Numbered from the stretch's first letter, positions 1 to 8,008 are shown. The stretch is DNA of 18,154 bases from Rhodospirillaceae bacterium (GCA_002732845.1 NVSZ01000004.1:5991-24144); one strand, 5' to 3'. A program made the numbers and translations. The notes: generated by a model not told the origin, from the letters alone.

Positions 1-568
1 TGCGGCCCTGTAAGATCGCCAAAAAAGGTATATTGGATGTGGGGCCAGATAATTTCAGCCATTCTGCTTCACCCAATTGACGGCGATGTTTTGAATCCAA
101 GCTTTTTGGGCCAACCAAGCCTAAGGCCAAGAACAAGCCAAAGAAAAGCAGGGAAGCGCTGTCGCCGTTGGGCACAATATGAGCGCCCGCCCACAGGATA
201 AAGGACCAGATCAAAGGATGACGGGTGACGGCCACAATGCCCGGTTGGCTAGCCTCAAACGCGGCCGCCTTCACGCCAACCGACAACGGATTGGGGTGCG
301 TCAACGCCCCCACCAGCAGCACACAGGCAAAATACATAGAAACGATGGGAACCCAACGCATCCACGGCTGTTGCATCCACACCAAATCGCTGTCGGCGCG
401 TCCATAAGCCAAGCTGACCCACACCAACAACGCAATCGACAACGCCGAATAACCGACGATATAGCCGGGCTTGCCCACGGCTAAAATCAAACGTGTGCGC
501 ACCGGACCAATGGCCGGAATGAGATGAAACAGAATAAAAACGGTGAGACTCAGCAGAAGCTCTTGCAT
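1..568 (-). CDS. NnrU family membrane protein (C-terminus cut by the window edge)
   Basis: Reading the minus strand from the ATG at 566-568 gives an open frame of 189 codons that continues past position 1 without a stop. The protein begins MQELLLSLTVFILFHL and is strongly hydrophobic, with several likely membrane helices. Later segments such as VAVTRHPLIWSFILWAGAHI and the region with NGDSASLLFFGLF match the NnrU family as I know it (inner-membrane proteins, first linked to nitric-oxide/denitrification genes, biochemical role unclear). The tail in the window still reads as a normal coding frame. It starts only 18 bases after the folD stop, so it is probably the last or a late gene of the yggT-yggU-folD operon. 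The Shine-Dalgarno is weak. The family call is by pattern recognition; the exact role is unknown. Confidence 0.8.
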   Translation of the reverse strand, partial: MQELLLSLTVFILFHLIPAIGPVRTRLILAVGKPGYIVGYSALSIALLVWVSLAYGRADSDLVWMQQPWMRWVPIVSMYFACVLLVGALTHPNPLSVGVKAAAFEASQPGIVAVTRHPLIWSFILWAGAHIVPNGDSASLLFFGLFLALGLVGPKSLDSKHRRQLGEAEWLKLSGPTSNIPFLAILQGR

Positions 569-586
569 CGACCAATACGCCTGTAT

Positions 587-1480
587 TTACGGTTCAGGAA
601 TGCCTTCGATGCGGCAACACGCCGTGACCGTGGCCGCCAGCAATACTGCAATGGTCATGGGGCCGACACCACCGGGCACCGGGGTGATTGATCCCGCAAC
701 TTGGGCCGCGCTGTCATAATCCACATCGCCCACCAAACGCATTTTGCCTTCGCCGCGTTCGGGGGCAGCAATGCGGTTAATGCCCACGTCAATCACGCAC
801 GCGCCGGGTTTGACCCAATCGCCCAAAATCATTTGCGGACGACCAACCGCCGCCACCAAAATATCGGCGCGGCGACATTCTTCGGCCAAGTCTTTGGTCC
901 TCGAATGGGCAATGGTCACGGTGCAGTGTTCATTCAACAGCAATTGAGCCACAGGCTTGCCAACGATATTGGATCGCCCAACCACAACGGCGCGCAGGCC
1001 CGACAGATCGTCACCCAAGGCATTCTTAACCAACATCACACAACCCGCCGGCGTGCACGGCACCATAGATTTTTGGCCCGTGGCCAATCGACCCGAATTG
1101 ATGACATGAAAGCCATCCACGTCTTTGTCGGGATTAATCGCATTGATCACGCGGGCTTCGTCAATATGATCCGGTAATGGCAATTGCACCAAAATGCCAT
1201 GCACTAAGGCATCCGCATTTAACGCTTCGACCTTCGCCAAAAGTTCATCTTCGCTCACCGTGTCGGGCATTTTAAATTCAAACGAATTCATGCCGCATTC
1301 TTTGGTTTGCACACCCTTGTTGCGCACATAAACTTGCGAGGCCGGGTCATCGCCAACCAAAATCACCGCCAAGCCCGGCGTGATGGAATGTTCGGTTTTG
1401 ATTTTTTTAACGTTGACGGCAACCTGTTTACGCAGGTTTTCCGCAAAGGCTTTTCCGTCTATGCGTTTAGCTTCACTCAT
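587..1480 (-). CDS. folD: Bifunctional methylenetetrahydrofolate dehydrogenase / methenyltetrahydrofolate cyclohydrolase
   Basis: This cytoplasmic enzyme interconverts 5,10-methylene-, methenyl- and 10-formyl-tetrahydrofolate using NADP, supplying one-carbon units for purines and formyl-Met. The 297-residue product has the family landmarks: YVRNK near residue 51-55, containing the expected catalytic lysine (K55), the nucleotide-binding stretch [17 protein letters not shown], and [15 protein letters not shown] near the C-terminus. A longer in-frame reading to 1537 exists, but I chose the ATG at 1478-1480 because the protein then starts [16 protein letters not shown], the length is typical, and an AAAGGA ribosome-binding site lies just upstream. 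The start overlaps the yggU stop by 8 bases, suggesting translational coupling. Confidence 0.97.
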   Translation of the reverse strand: MSEAKRIDGKAFAENLRKQVAVNVKKIKTEHSITPGLAVILVGDDPASQVYVRNKGVQTKECGMNSFEFKMPDTVSEDELLAKVEALNADALVHGILVQLPLPDHIDEARVINAINPDKDVDGFHVINSGRLATGQKSMVPCTPAGCVMLVKNALGDDLSGLRAVVVGRSNIVGKPVAQLLLNEHCTVTIAHSRTKDLAEECRRADILVAAVGRPQMILGDWVKPGACVIDVGINRIAAPERGEGKMRLVGDVDYDSAAQVAGSITPVPGGVGPMTIAVLLAATVTACCRIEGIPEP

Positions 1481-1817
1481 CTGCGTATCCTTTGCGTTTG
1501 GCCCAAACCTGTAATGTTTTTGCCAGTTGATCCGCATTCCCCGAAATGTGCAGGACTTTATTGCGGCTGGTGTGGCCTTGTAGCACTTGCAAGGTGGATT
1601 TTGCCAGCTTCCATTCTTTCGCCAACAATTTAATCAGGGCCAGATTGGCTTTGCCGTTTTCGGGGACTTGGGTCACGGTGGCCTTTAAAACGCTTAAGCC
1701 ATCAACATTTTGCATCACGCCATCGGTGCATATCGCGCGCCCGGATGGTTTTAAGCGGACCCGGACCTTCACACCATCTTCGACAAGGGCATAAAACTTA
1801 CATCTGATAGAGCACAT
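1473..1817 (-). CDS. DUF167 / YggU family protein
   Basis: A 114-residue small soluble protein. The segments [35 protein letters not shown] and [18 protein letters not shown] follow the DUF167 (YggU) family pattern; the K/P-G-x-A-N core and the GxxSRxK motif are recognisable. The family is widespread and its biochemical role is not established. The start at 1817 lies inside the 3' end of the upstream yggT gene (20-base overlap) and the stop lies inside the folD start, so the three genes are almost certainly one transcript. No better in-frame start is visible downstream before the conserved core. Confidence 0.88.
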   Translation of the reverse strand: MCSIRCKFYALVEDGVKVRVRLKPSGRAICTDGVMQNVDGLSVLKATVTQVPENGKANLALIKLLAKEWKLAKSTLQVLQGHTSRNKVLHISGNADQLAKTLQVWAKRKGYADE

Positions 1818-2106
1818 CTCTCAACAGGCCTTGAATAAAGTAAATACCCAGCAAGACGATGATCGGCGATAAATCGATATTGCCAAAATTGGGAAGCATG
1901 TTGCGAATGCGACTGTATAAGGGTTCGGTCAAGCGATAGGTGAAATCCATGACCATGTGGACAAACTGATTAGACGTGTTAATGACGTTAAAGGCCACAA
2001 GCCAGCTGAACACAACATTGGCAATGATAATATAATAATAAAAATTAAGGGCAACGATCAGCACCTTGAGTAAATTGATAACAATGATATCCATGTGCTT
2101 CACCAC
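1798..2106 (-). CDS. YggT family membrane protein
   Basis: A small (98-102 residue) integral membrane protein with two hydrophobic stretches, one near residues 10-35 and one near the C-terminus ([21 protein letters not shown]). Between them is a segment with YRLTEPLYSRIRNMLPNFGNIDLSP, the P-L-x-x-I-R/P-x-x-G-x-x-D-x-S-P signature of the YggT family. YggT proteins are linked genetically to osmotic/ion tolerance and cell division in some bacteria, but a defined activity is lacking. The start is ambiguous: a GTG at 2104-2106 or an ATG at 2092-2094; the ATG has a weak GTGGTGAAG-like ribosome-binding site. The YggT-YggU pairing here is a common neighbourhood and supports both calls. Confidence 0.88.
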   Translation of the reverse strand: MVKHMDIIVINLLKVLIVALNFYYYIIIANVVFSWLVAFNVINTSNQFVHMVMDFTYRLTEPLYSRIRNMLPNFGNIDLSPIIVLLGIYFIQGLLRDVLYQM

Positions 2107-2298
2107 TTAAATTAAAAACTATATCCAGAACTTAAGTCGCTACAGCTTTGTTCGCAAGGGTGTGATTAAGGATTTTATGTTTCATTTTATATGTTTATAA
2201 ATAGTGTAGAATATATCTTCATCAAAAGTGTGGGGATATTCGCACTAATGAACTGATACAGTTATACAATTACTTTCTGAAGATAAGGATACGAATCC
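2107..2298. promoter_or_regulatory. Divergent AT-rich intergenic region between yggT and pomA
   Basis: This 192-base gap separates the minus-strand yggT operon from the plus-strand stator operon and must carry promoters for both. It is clearly more AT-rich than its flanks. On the plus strand a TAGAAT (2207-2212) resembles a sigma70 -10 box, but no good -35 lies at the right distance. I see no sigma28 (flagellar class) consensus. Exact promoters are not assigned. Confidence 0.35.
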
Positions 2299-3105
2299 GT
2301 GGGCCACATAGATTTTGCCACCCTCATTGGGTTAATTGTTGGTGTAATTGTTGTTGTTGCAGCAATTTTAGTTGGCTCTGGTCTCGATATTTTCCTCAAT
2401 CTCCCCGGATTTTTGATTGTGGTCGGCGGCACCATGGCCGCAACATTCGTCAAATTCCCCCTCAATAAAGTGTTTATCGCTTTAAAAACCGGGGGCCAAA
2501 CGGCGGTCATGAACGTACAACAAGACCCCCGCGCCTTGATCGATACATCTTTGAAACTGGCCGAAATCGCCCGCAAAAATGGCGTTCTGGCCTTGGAAAG
2601 CGTCGAAGTTAAAAACCCTTTTTTCAGACGCGGCATCAAACTTTGCGTCGATGGACACCCCACAGAGGTGATCCGCAGCGCCATGATCCGTGATATGGAA
2701 TTGTCTATTCATCGCAACGAAGAAGGCTCCCATATTTTTTCCGCGATTGGCGACAGTGCTCCGGCCTTTGGCATGATCGGAACGTTGGTGGGCCTGGTAC
2801 AAATGTTGTCGGCGATGGACGATCCTAAATCAATCGGTCCGGCCATGGCTGTGGCGCTTTTGACCACCTTGTACGGGGCGATTATTGCCAACCTGATTGC
2901 CCTGCCGATTTCAGACAAACTGGAATCAAAAACCGAAGAAGAACGCCTCACCAAAGAGCTGATCTTAGAAGCCATTATGCAAATTCAGGCGCGCCAAAGC
3001 CCGATGATTTTAGCCGATATTTTAGAAGGCTTCCTTCCGGAAAACCAGCGCGCGCGCGTTGGTGATGATGATGATGGAGGATACGACGAGGAAGAAGGCA
3101 CATGA
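2299..3105 (+). CDS. pomA: Flagellar motor stator subunit, PomA/MotA family
   Basis: Inner-membrane stator subunit that, with PomB, forms the ion channel driving flagellar rotation. The 268-residue protein shows four membrane segments (about residues 5-26, 33-53, 153-171 and 184-204). The cytoplasmic loop between the second and third contains VKNPFFRRGIKLCVDG, and the third and fourth carry the conserved prolines P155 (in GDSAPAFGMIGTLVGLVQML) and P203. It resembles PomA (short loop, sodium type) rather than the longer E. coli MotA; the coupling ion is inferred, not shown. The start codon is GTG, preceded by AAGGAT at 2285-2290. The C-terminus is an unusually acidic tail (DDDDGGYDEEEGT). pomB follows with a 4-base ATGA overlap. 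No other flagellar gene is in the window. Confidence 0.94.
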   Translation: MGHIDFATLIGLIVGVIVVVAAILVGSGLDIFLNLPGFLIVVGGTMAATFVKFPLNKVFIALKTGGQTAVMNVQQDPRALIDTSLKLAEIARKNGVLALESVEVKNPFFRRGIKLCVDGHPTEVIRSAMIRDMELSIHRNEEGSHIFSAIGDSAPAFGMIGTLVGLVQMLSAMDDPKSIGPAMAVALLTTLYGAIIANLIALPISDKLESKTEEERLTKELILEAIMQIQARQSPMILADILEGFLPENQRARVGDDDDGGYDEEEGT

Positions 3106-3923
3106 GCAAAAAGAAAAAAGGCGGGGCGCCACTCTGGATTGTTACTTTTGCTGACCTCATGAGTTTGTTGCTGACCTTTTTTATCCTGCTCTTATCCTTT
3201 TCAAACATGGAAGTTCAGGAATTCAAAAAAGTTGCCGGCGCCATGCGCAGTGCCTTTGGTCTGCAAACCCAAGACCGCCTTGCGGGCCTTATTGAATTGG
3301 ATGGCTTTACCGAAAGCAAGGCCGTCAAGCACGTGGTGCAAATCCCGCTTCCCGAACAAGACATCACCGATATGGTGATTCCCGATGTCGAAGACGAACC
3401 CGATGCGCCAATTGCCGAACCCGGCCCACCGGCACCCACAGCCGAAGAGCTGGCCCGCGATAAGTTGTTGACCGATCTAACAGAGATCATGGCGGACGAA
3501 ATGAAATCCGGGGCTTTGGAGCTTTTTCAGGATGGCAATTCCATCGTCGTACGCTTTCCCGCCGAACATTCATTTGCCTCCGGTCAAAACGGCCTGTTGC
3601 CCCAAATCCTCCCGGTCCTAACCAAAGTATTGGATCAATTGGAAACATCCGGCGGGCAAATTATTATTTCAGGTCATACCGATAACATCCCCATCACCAC
3701 CGATCAATACAGATCCAATTGGGATTTGTCGGCCAGTCGGGCAACCTCGGTCGCGCACTATATTTTGGACTACACAGGCATTCCCGCCGAGCGCATCACG
3801 GTTCAAGGCTTTGCGGATTCTCGCCCGCTGACCAACAATGATACCGTTGAAAATCGTGCCAAAAATCGGCGCATTGAATTGATCATCGACAATTTCACCA
3901 AAACAGTGCCAACAATGCCTTAA
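3102..3923 (+). CDS. pomB: Flagellar motor stator subunit, PomB/MotB family (OmpA-like)
   Basis: The partner of PomA: one membrane helix plus a periplasmic peptidoglycan-binding domain that anchors the stator. Of 273 residues, the N-terminus is a lysine-rich cytoplasmic tip, followed by LWIVTFADLMSLLLTFFILL, in which D18 is the expected ion-carrying aspartate. VQEFKKVAGAMRSAFG resembles the plug/linker seen in PomB. Residues about 85-125 are an acidic, proline-rich linker. The C-terminal OmpA domain has SGHTDNIPI, NWDLSASRATSVAHYIL, VQGFADSRPL and NRAKNRRIELII. Its stop overlaps the stop of the convergent downstream exporter gene by 4 bases, with no terminator hairpin in between. Confidence 0.95.
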   Translation: MSKKKKGGAPLWIVTFADLMSLLLTFFILLLSFSNMEVQEFKKVAGAMRSAFGLQTQDRLAGLIELDGFTESKAVKHVVQIPLPEQDITDMVIPDVEDEPDAPIAEPGPPAPTAEELARDKLLTDLTEIMADEMKSGALELFQDGNSIVVRFPAEHSFASGQNGLLPQILPVLTKVLDQLETSGGQIIISGHTDNIPITTDQYRSNWDLSASRATSVAHYILDYTGIPAERITVQGFADSRPLTNNDTVENRAKNRRIELIIDNFTKTVPTMP

Positions 3924-4804
3924 TGTTTTTTGAGCACGGCTTCGCGGTGCGCCGTGTAAATGCCGGAACCAACGATGATCCCCGCCCCCACCCAAGTCCA
4001 AAGATCCGGCGTTTCGGCAAAAAAGACATAGCCCATGAAGGCAATAAACGGAATTTGCACAAAACCAAAGGGGGCGATAAAGGACGCATCCCCGTGGACA
4101 AAGGCCCGGTTTAAGGCCAAGTGCGCAGCCGTTGCCACCAATCCCAAAACCACCAACCACGCAGATGTTTCCGCGCTTGGCCACTGCCACACGGGCAATG
4201 CCGACGGCAGCGAAAACAAAGTCATAAATAAGCCCATCCACACCACCATGGCATTGGGATTTTCACTTTTGGCCAAGGATTTATTGGATAACATCGCGCC
4301 CGCAATCAACACCGCACATAAAATGGCGATCAACTGAACCTCGCCAACATCGCGATATCCCGGGCGAATAATCACCAAAACGCCGATAAAGCCCATAAAG
4401 GTCGCAAACCAACGCCGAGGCCCCACCTGTTCACCCAAAAACAGGGCCGCGCCCAAGGTGGTGAACAGTGGGGCTGAAAAACTAATGGACGTGGCCTCGG
4501 CCAAGGGCATTTTGGTGATCACCCAAAACCACGACAACATGGCCAAGATGCCAAAGGTCGAGCGCCGAATGTGCGCCCACAATCGGTTCGTTCGCATCAC
4601 CGCAAAGCCCACCACAAACAGCCACGGCACCATCAAAAGAAGCTGGGCGATATTTCTGAAAAACGCAATTTCAAAGGGGTGAAGTTCGCCCGATACCTGA
4701 CGCACCAAAAGACTCAAGGTCGCCAACAGGCATGCCGCCAAGACCATCCATGCGGCCCCAGAGACGGCGCGCGCCTGCAGATTTGATGCATCAGCCTGTT
4801 TCAT
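3920..4804 (-). CDS. EamA/DMT superfamily transporter
   Basis: A 294-residue inner-membrane protein with about ten hydrophobic helices in two EamA-like halves (roughly residues 12-145 and 155-290). Features typical of the family are the first-half end SFSAPLFTTLGAALFLGEQVGPRRW and the corresponding second-half stretch FVQIPFIAFMGYVFFAETPDLWTWVGAGII. Members of this superfamily export or exchange small metabolites such as amino acids or nucleobases; the substrate here cannot be read from sequence. The ATG at 4802-4804 has only a poor ribosome-binding site. The gene is convergent with pomB and lies downstream, on the same strand, of the small membrane protein gene, from which it is separated by 81 bases. 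Confidence 0.9.
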   Translation of the reverse strand: MKQADASNLQARAVSGAAWMVLAACLLATLSLLVRQVSGELHPFEIAFFRNIAQLLLMVPWLFVVGFAVMRTNRLWAHIRRSTFGILAMLSWFWVITKMPLAEATSISFSAPLFTTLGAALFLGEQVGPRRWFATFMGFIGVLVIIRPGYRDVGEVQLIAILCAVLIAGAMLSNKSLAKSENPNAMVVWMGLFMTLFSLPSALPVWQWPSAETSAWLVVLGLVATAAHLALNRAFVHGDASFIAPFGFVQIPFIAFMGYVFFAETPDLWTWVGAGIIVGSGIYTAHREAVLKKH

Positions 4805-4885
4805 AAAACAAAGACTACGGTGCGCAACCTAAGAAGACCAGTGTGTTACAGGCATGGCTGGGTTGCACTGATGATCTTCGTCTGA

Positions 4886-5170
4886 TTAATCTTCGTCCGA
4901 ATGTTCTTGAGGTTTTGCGTCACGATCGCCTTCGGCGGTTTCGCCTTGGGCCAGCAGTTCGCGGTGACGCAGGTGTTTGGTCAGCGCAATCAGTCCCGCA
5001 GAACCGTGCAAAACAATATCAAACCAAGACATCGCAATCATACCTTCACCATTATAGATGATCATGATTTTTTCGACGATATGAGGTTCGGGGGCAAACG
5101 GCATAAGGAAAAAGACCGTGCCCAGAAAAACAGTTGGCCCATAAGCCATTTTGTCCAAAATTTTATTCAC
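4886..5170 (-). CDS. Small two-helix membrane protein (type often labelled 'RND transporter')
   Basis: A 94-residue protein with two hydrophobic segments: about residues 10-25 (YGPTVFLGTVFFLMPFAP) and about 45-63 (MSWFDIVLHGSAGLIALTKH). They are joined by PEPHIVEKIMIIYNGEG and followed by a polar, acidic tail ending HSDED. The PEPH(L/I)VEK motif and size match a family of tiny proteins that databases often call 'RND transporter'; at this size it cannot itself be an RND pump. The start is GTG (5168-5170) with a good GAGGAA ribosome-binding site about 7 bases upstream, which makes the gene credible despite its size. Function unknown. It is divergent from the second exporter gene. Confidence 0.72.
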   Translation of the reverse strand: MNKILDKMAYGPTVFLGTVFFLMPFAPEPHIVEKIMIIYNGEGMIAMSWFDIVLHGSAGLIALTKHLRHRELLAQGETAEGDRDAKPQEHSDED

Positions 5171-5255
5171 GTACTTAATTCCTCGTATGTTAGCGTCTTA
5201 ATTTAGAGCTTATAACAAGCTTCACCTAAAAAGACCACCATACGGATTGAAACCT

Positions 5256-6200
5256 ATGCCGACACTTTCGTTATATATTACCAGCGTCCTGATTTGGGGC
5301 TCGACCTGGTATGCCATTAAATTGCAATTAGGGATCGTGGCACCGGAAGTTTCAGTGGCTTACCGCTTTGCCATCGCTGCCGTTCTGTTGCTTTTATTCT
5401 GTGTCATCCGCCGCAAAAATATGCGGTACAGCCTTGTCGAACATAGCTGGATGGCGGTCTTGGGCTTTTTTCTGTTTTGTTCCAATTATGCGGTGTTTTA
5501 TGTGGCAACTGGATACTTAACGTCCGGCCTGGTCGCCGTGGTGTTTTCCACCGTGGTGTTTTGGAACATCTTTTTTGCGCGGATTTTGTTTGGTACAGCC
5601 ATTTCGATCCGGGTTGTGTTCAGTACTTTTTTAGGCACCGGCGGATTAGCCTTGGTATTTTGGCCCGAAATCGCCAACCTGCAAAGCGATGGCGATGTGA
5701 TGCATGGCCTAACCCTGTGCATCATCGCCACGGTTCTGGCTTCGCTGGGCAACATCACCTCTGGTCGCAACCAACGCAAAGGCCTGCCGGTGCTGCAAAG
5801 CAATGCGTACGGCATGGCCTATGGCGCGGCTTTTACGGCGCTGTATGCCTTGGCGGCGGGCTTAGACTTTAACTGGGACCCTTCACCCGCATACTTAGGC
5901 TCGCTGATATATCTGGCAATCTTTGGCTCCATCTTGGCCTTTGGTGCCTACCTCACACTGTTGGGCCGTATCGGAGCGGGAAAAGCGGCTTATGCCGCCG
6001 TATTGTTCCCGGTTGTGGCTTTAACCATGTCGGTGTTTTTAGAAGGCTATATGTTTACGCCGCTGGCCGGATTGGGCGTAATTTTGGTGTTGGGCGGAAA
6101 TGTTATTGCGTTGTCGAAAATCAGGACTGTGAAGCCGCAGTCTCAAGACGCCCCAAAAGACGCGCAAACAGAACCCGTTCTTTCGCCAAAAAGCGATTAA
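5256..6200 (+). CDS. EamA/DMT superfamily transporter
   Basis: A roughly 314-residue inner-membrane protein with about ten helices. LYITSVLIWGSTWYAIKLQLG at the N-terminus and VSVAYRFAIAAVLLLLFC are the usual first-two-helix signature of EamA permeases. The second half ends with AAYAAVLFPVVALTMSVFLEGYMFTPLAGLG, again typical. The frame is open to a TTG at 5247, but the ATG at 5256-5258 with a GGA nine bases upstream is the better start. It is not closely similar to the exporter at 3920-4804, so the two are unlikely to be a recent duplication. The substrate is unknown. The last ~80 bases (hydrophilic tail PQSQDAPKDAQTEPVLSPKSD from about residue 294) overlap the convergent gene at 6121-6777. 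Confidence 0.9.
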   Translation: MPTLSLYITSVLIWGSTWYAIKLQLGIVAPEVSVAYRFAIAAVLLLLFCVIRRKNMRYSLVEHSWMAVLGFFLFCSNYAVFYVATGYLTSGLVAVVFSTVVFWNIFFARILFGTAISIRVVFSTFLGTGGLALVFWPEIANLQSDGDVMHGLTLCIIATVLASLGNITSGRNQRKGLPVLQSNAYGMAYGAAFTALYALAAGLDFNWDPSPAYLGSLIYLAIFGSILAFGAYLTLLGRIGAGKAAYAAVLFPVVALTMSVFLEGYMFTPLAGLGVILVLGGNVIALSKIRTVKPQSQDAPKDAQTEPVLSPKSD

Positions 6201-6777
6201 CGCGTTCGGCGGTATCGGCGTCTAAATTCGCCAAATTTTCTTCCATTTCGGTCAAATGGCCTTGTTCTTCGGCGAGCAGGCTTTTTAACGACAGCTTAAT
6301 CCCCGCCGCATCCAAACAGGTTTGATACAATTCAAACGACCACACCGCACGAAATTCAATAATCATCGACATATACAGGTACGCAATGCGCAAGGGCTCG
6401 GCTTCGTCTTTAACGTCCTGCGCGATATAGCTTTCCAGACGTTTGAAATACATGCGCGCGAACGGCGATGCGATCATGTCTTCTTCGGCGTATTCCAAGG
6501 ATCGCCCGGCCATTTTATCGGCTTTGCGTTTGAAAAAGAACGCATGGCGGACTTCTTCGGACATGTGTTTTAAGGTTTCTTGGCCCAGACCCGCATTGCT
6601 TTGCGTGATCATAATCCGCCGCGAGCCCATGTGTTCCATCATCGACAGGGTATTTAAAAACCGCGCATGGGTTTCTTTATCTTTGACAATGGTATCCATG
6701 CACACGCCCAATCGCGCCGCAAAGGGCTGATTGGCGGTTTCAAAGTCCAAGTAGGTCGGGTGCGTTTGAAAGGGCAT
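6121..6777 (-). CDS. Ferritin-like diiron-carboxylate protein at the end of the biotin operon
   Basis: A 218-residue helical protein with a complete ferritin-superfamily diiron ligand set: E48 (in SMMEHMGSRR), E75 and H78 (EVRH), E141 (MSMIIEFRAVW), and E171 and H174 (EQGH). These fit the E...ExxH...E...ExxH four-helix pattern used by diiron oxygenases, hydroxylases and storage ferritins. There is no signal peptide or membrane helix, so it is likely cytoplasmic. I do not recognise the exact subfamily; it does not read like MiaE, COQ7 or bacterioferritin. The ATG at 6775-6777 lies inside bioA (38-base overlap) and is preceded by GGATAAG, so it is probably translated from the bioBFDA mRNA. A role in biotin or pimelate synthesis, or in protecting the Fe-S enzyme BioB, is inference from context. 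Its 3' end overlaps the convergent exporter gene by 80 bases. Confidence 0.85.
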   Translation of the reverse strand: MPFQTHPTYLDFETANQPFAARLGVCMDTIVKDKETHARFLNTLSMMEHMGSRRIMITQSNAGLGQETLKHMSEEVRHAFFFKRKADKMAGRSLEYAEEDMIASPFARMYFKRLESYIAQDVKDEAEPLRIAYLYMSMIIEFRAVWSFELYQTCLDAAGIKLSLKSLLAEEQGHLTEMEENLANLDADTAERVNRFLAKERVLFARLLGRLETAASQS

Positions 6778-8008
6778 GATAAATCTTATCCAAGTCGTCG
6801 TCGGTCACACAATACGGAGGCATTATATAAACCGTGTTTCCAAGCGGACGCAACAACACATCGCACTTTTGAAAATAGTCGTACAGTTTAGGCGCGATAT
6901 TTGACAGGTAACCTTGGTCTGAAACGGTGATATCCACCGCCGCAATCGTACCGCACTGGCGCGTATTTGAAAACCGTGGATCAGCGGCCAGCTTTTGCAA
7001 ATGATCATTTTGGCGACTGACCAAAGCATCGATACGGTCACGTACAGGCTCATTTTTCCAAACTTGAGTATTGGCGTAAGCCACCGCACAGGCAATCGGA
7101 TTTGCGGTGTAGGAACTTGAATGAAAAAACATGCGCGCCCGGTCTTCGCTGTAATGAGCGTCAAAAATGCGCTGATGGCAGAGCGTCACCGCCAACGGCA
7201 TTAATCCGCCCGTCAGACCTTTGGACGTACAGAGAATATCGGGGACAATATCGGCTTGTTCACAGGCAAACAGAGTTCCGGTACGGCCCCATCCGGTCAT
7301 CACTTCGTCGGCGATAAACACCACATCATCGCTTTCGCAAATAGCCTTTAAGTCTTTTAAAACAGTGGCGTCATACATCAACATGCCGCCCGCACCCAGC
7401 ACCAAAGGCTCGATAATCAGGGCTGCCACCTGTCCCCGATGGTCGACTAGTAGTTTTTTCAAGGCCTCGGAAGTTTCCCTTTCTTTTCCCGGGGTTGGAA
7501 AGGGAATGGTATCGACTTCAAACAACAAAGGGGAATACGCCGCGTTATAAACACCGCGTTCGCCCACCGACATGGTGCCGATGGTGTCGCCGTGATAGCT
7601 GTGTTCCATGACAACGATGCGTTGGCGCTGGCCTTCGCCCAAATTATGCCAATAGCCCAAGGCCATTTTTAAGGCCACTTCGACCGCCGTTGAGCCGCTG
7701 TCGGAAAAGAAAATTTTGTCTAAACCCGGTGGCACCATCTCCATCAAGGCCTCGCCAAGTTTTTCCGCAGGATCGTGGGTGTGGCCCGCAAAAATGACCT
7801 GATCTAACTTGCCCACCTGCTCTTTCACGGCTTCAACCAGTGGTCCATAACAATGCCCATGAGTGATCACCCACCACGATGAAATGGCATCGATGATTTG
7901 GCGATTATCAGGTGTATACAGATATGCACCTTGCGCTCGATCAATTTTGGTCATTTCCCCCATCAGGGCATGTTGGGTGAAAGGATGCCAAATATTAGAT
8001 AGACTCAT
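6740..8008 (-). CDS. bioA: Adenosylmethionine-8-amino-7-oxononanoate aminotransferase
   Basis: A PLP enzyme of biotin synthesis that transfers the amino group of S-adenosylmethionine to KAPA, giving DAPA. The 422-residue product starts with the family hallmark IWHPFTQHALMGE. It contains FFSDSGSTAVEVALKMAL (cofactor phosphate region), HSYHGDTIGTMSVGERGVYN, IADEVMTGWGRTGTLFACE with D234 binding the pyridine nitrogen, and TSKGLTGGLMPLA with K263 as the Schiff-base lysine. The C-terminal half has FFHSSSYTANPIACA. Length is normal for BioA. It overlaps bioD by 4 bases (ATGA) upstream and the diiron gene by 38 bases downstream, so it sits within one operon. Confidence 0.97.
   Translation of the reverse strand: MSLSNIWHPFTQHALMGEMTKIDRAQGAYLYTPDNRQIIDAISSWWVITHGHCYGPLVEAVKEQVGKLDQVIFAGHTHDPAEKLGEALMEMVPPGLDKIFFSDSGSTAVEVALKMALGYWHNLGEGQRQRIVVMEHSYHGDTIGTMSVGERGVYNAAYSPLLFEVDTIPFPTPGKERETSEALKKLLVDHRGQVAALIIEPLVLGAGGMLMYDATVLKDLKAICESDDVVFIADEVMTGWGRTGTLFACEQADIVPDILCTSKGLTGGLMPLAVTLCHQRIFDAHYSEDRARMFFHSSSYTANPIACAVAYANTQVWKNEPVRDRIDALVSRQNDHLQKLAADPRFSNTRQCGTIAAVDITVSDQGYLSNIAPKLYDYFQKCDVLLRPLGNTVYIMPPYCVTDDDLDKIYHALSNAPDLLGL

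Noticed and set aside
255..575. Minus-strand 106-codon open frame at the left end
   Set aside because: It is a shadow of the NnrU-like gene, whose frame has a hydrophobic family-like product and spans the whole region.
701..1177. Plus-strand 158-codon open frame
   Set aside because: Antisense shadow of folD; product is histidine/arginine-rich with no family features.
4843..5206. Plus-strand open frames opposite the 94-residue membrane protein
   Set aside because: Low-complexity basic products without a ribosome-binding site; the minus-strand gene has a recognisable motif and strong ribosome-binding site.
5205..5222. Short inverted repeat GAGCTT-ATAAC-AAGCTTC in the exporter upstream region
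   Set aside because: Only a 5-6 base arm at AT-rich intergenic DNA; not distinguishable from chance.
6121..6777. Calling the diiron protein MiaE (tRNA hydroxylase) or COQ7
   Set aside because: It shares the generic ExxH ligand pattern, but the surrounding sequence does not resemble either family and the genomic context is biotin synthesis.
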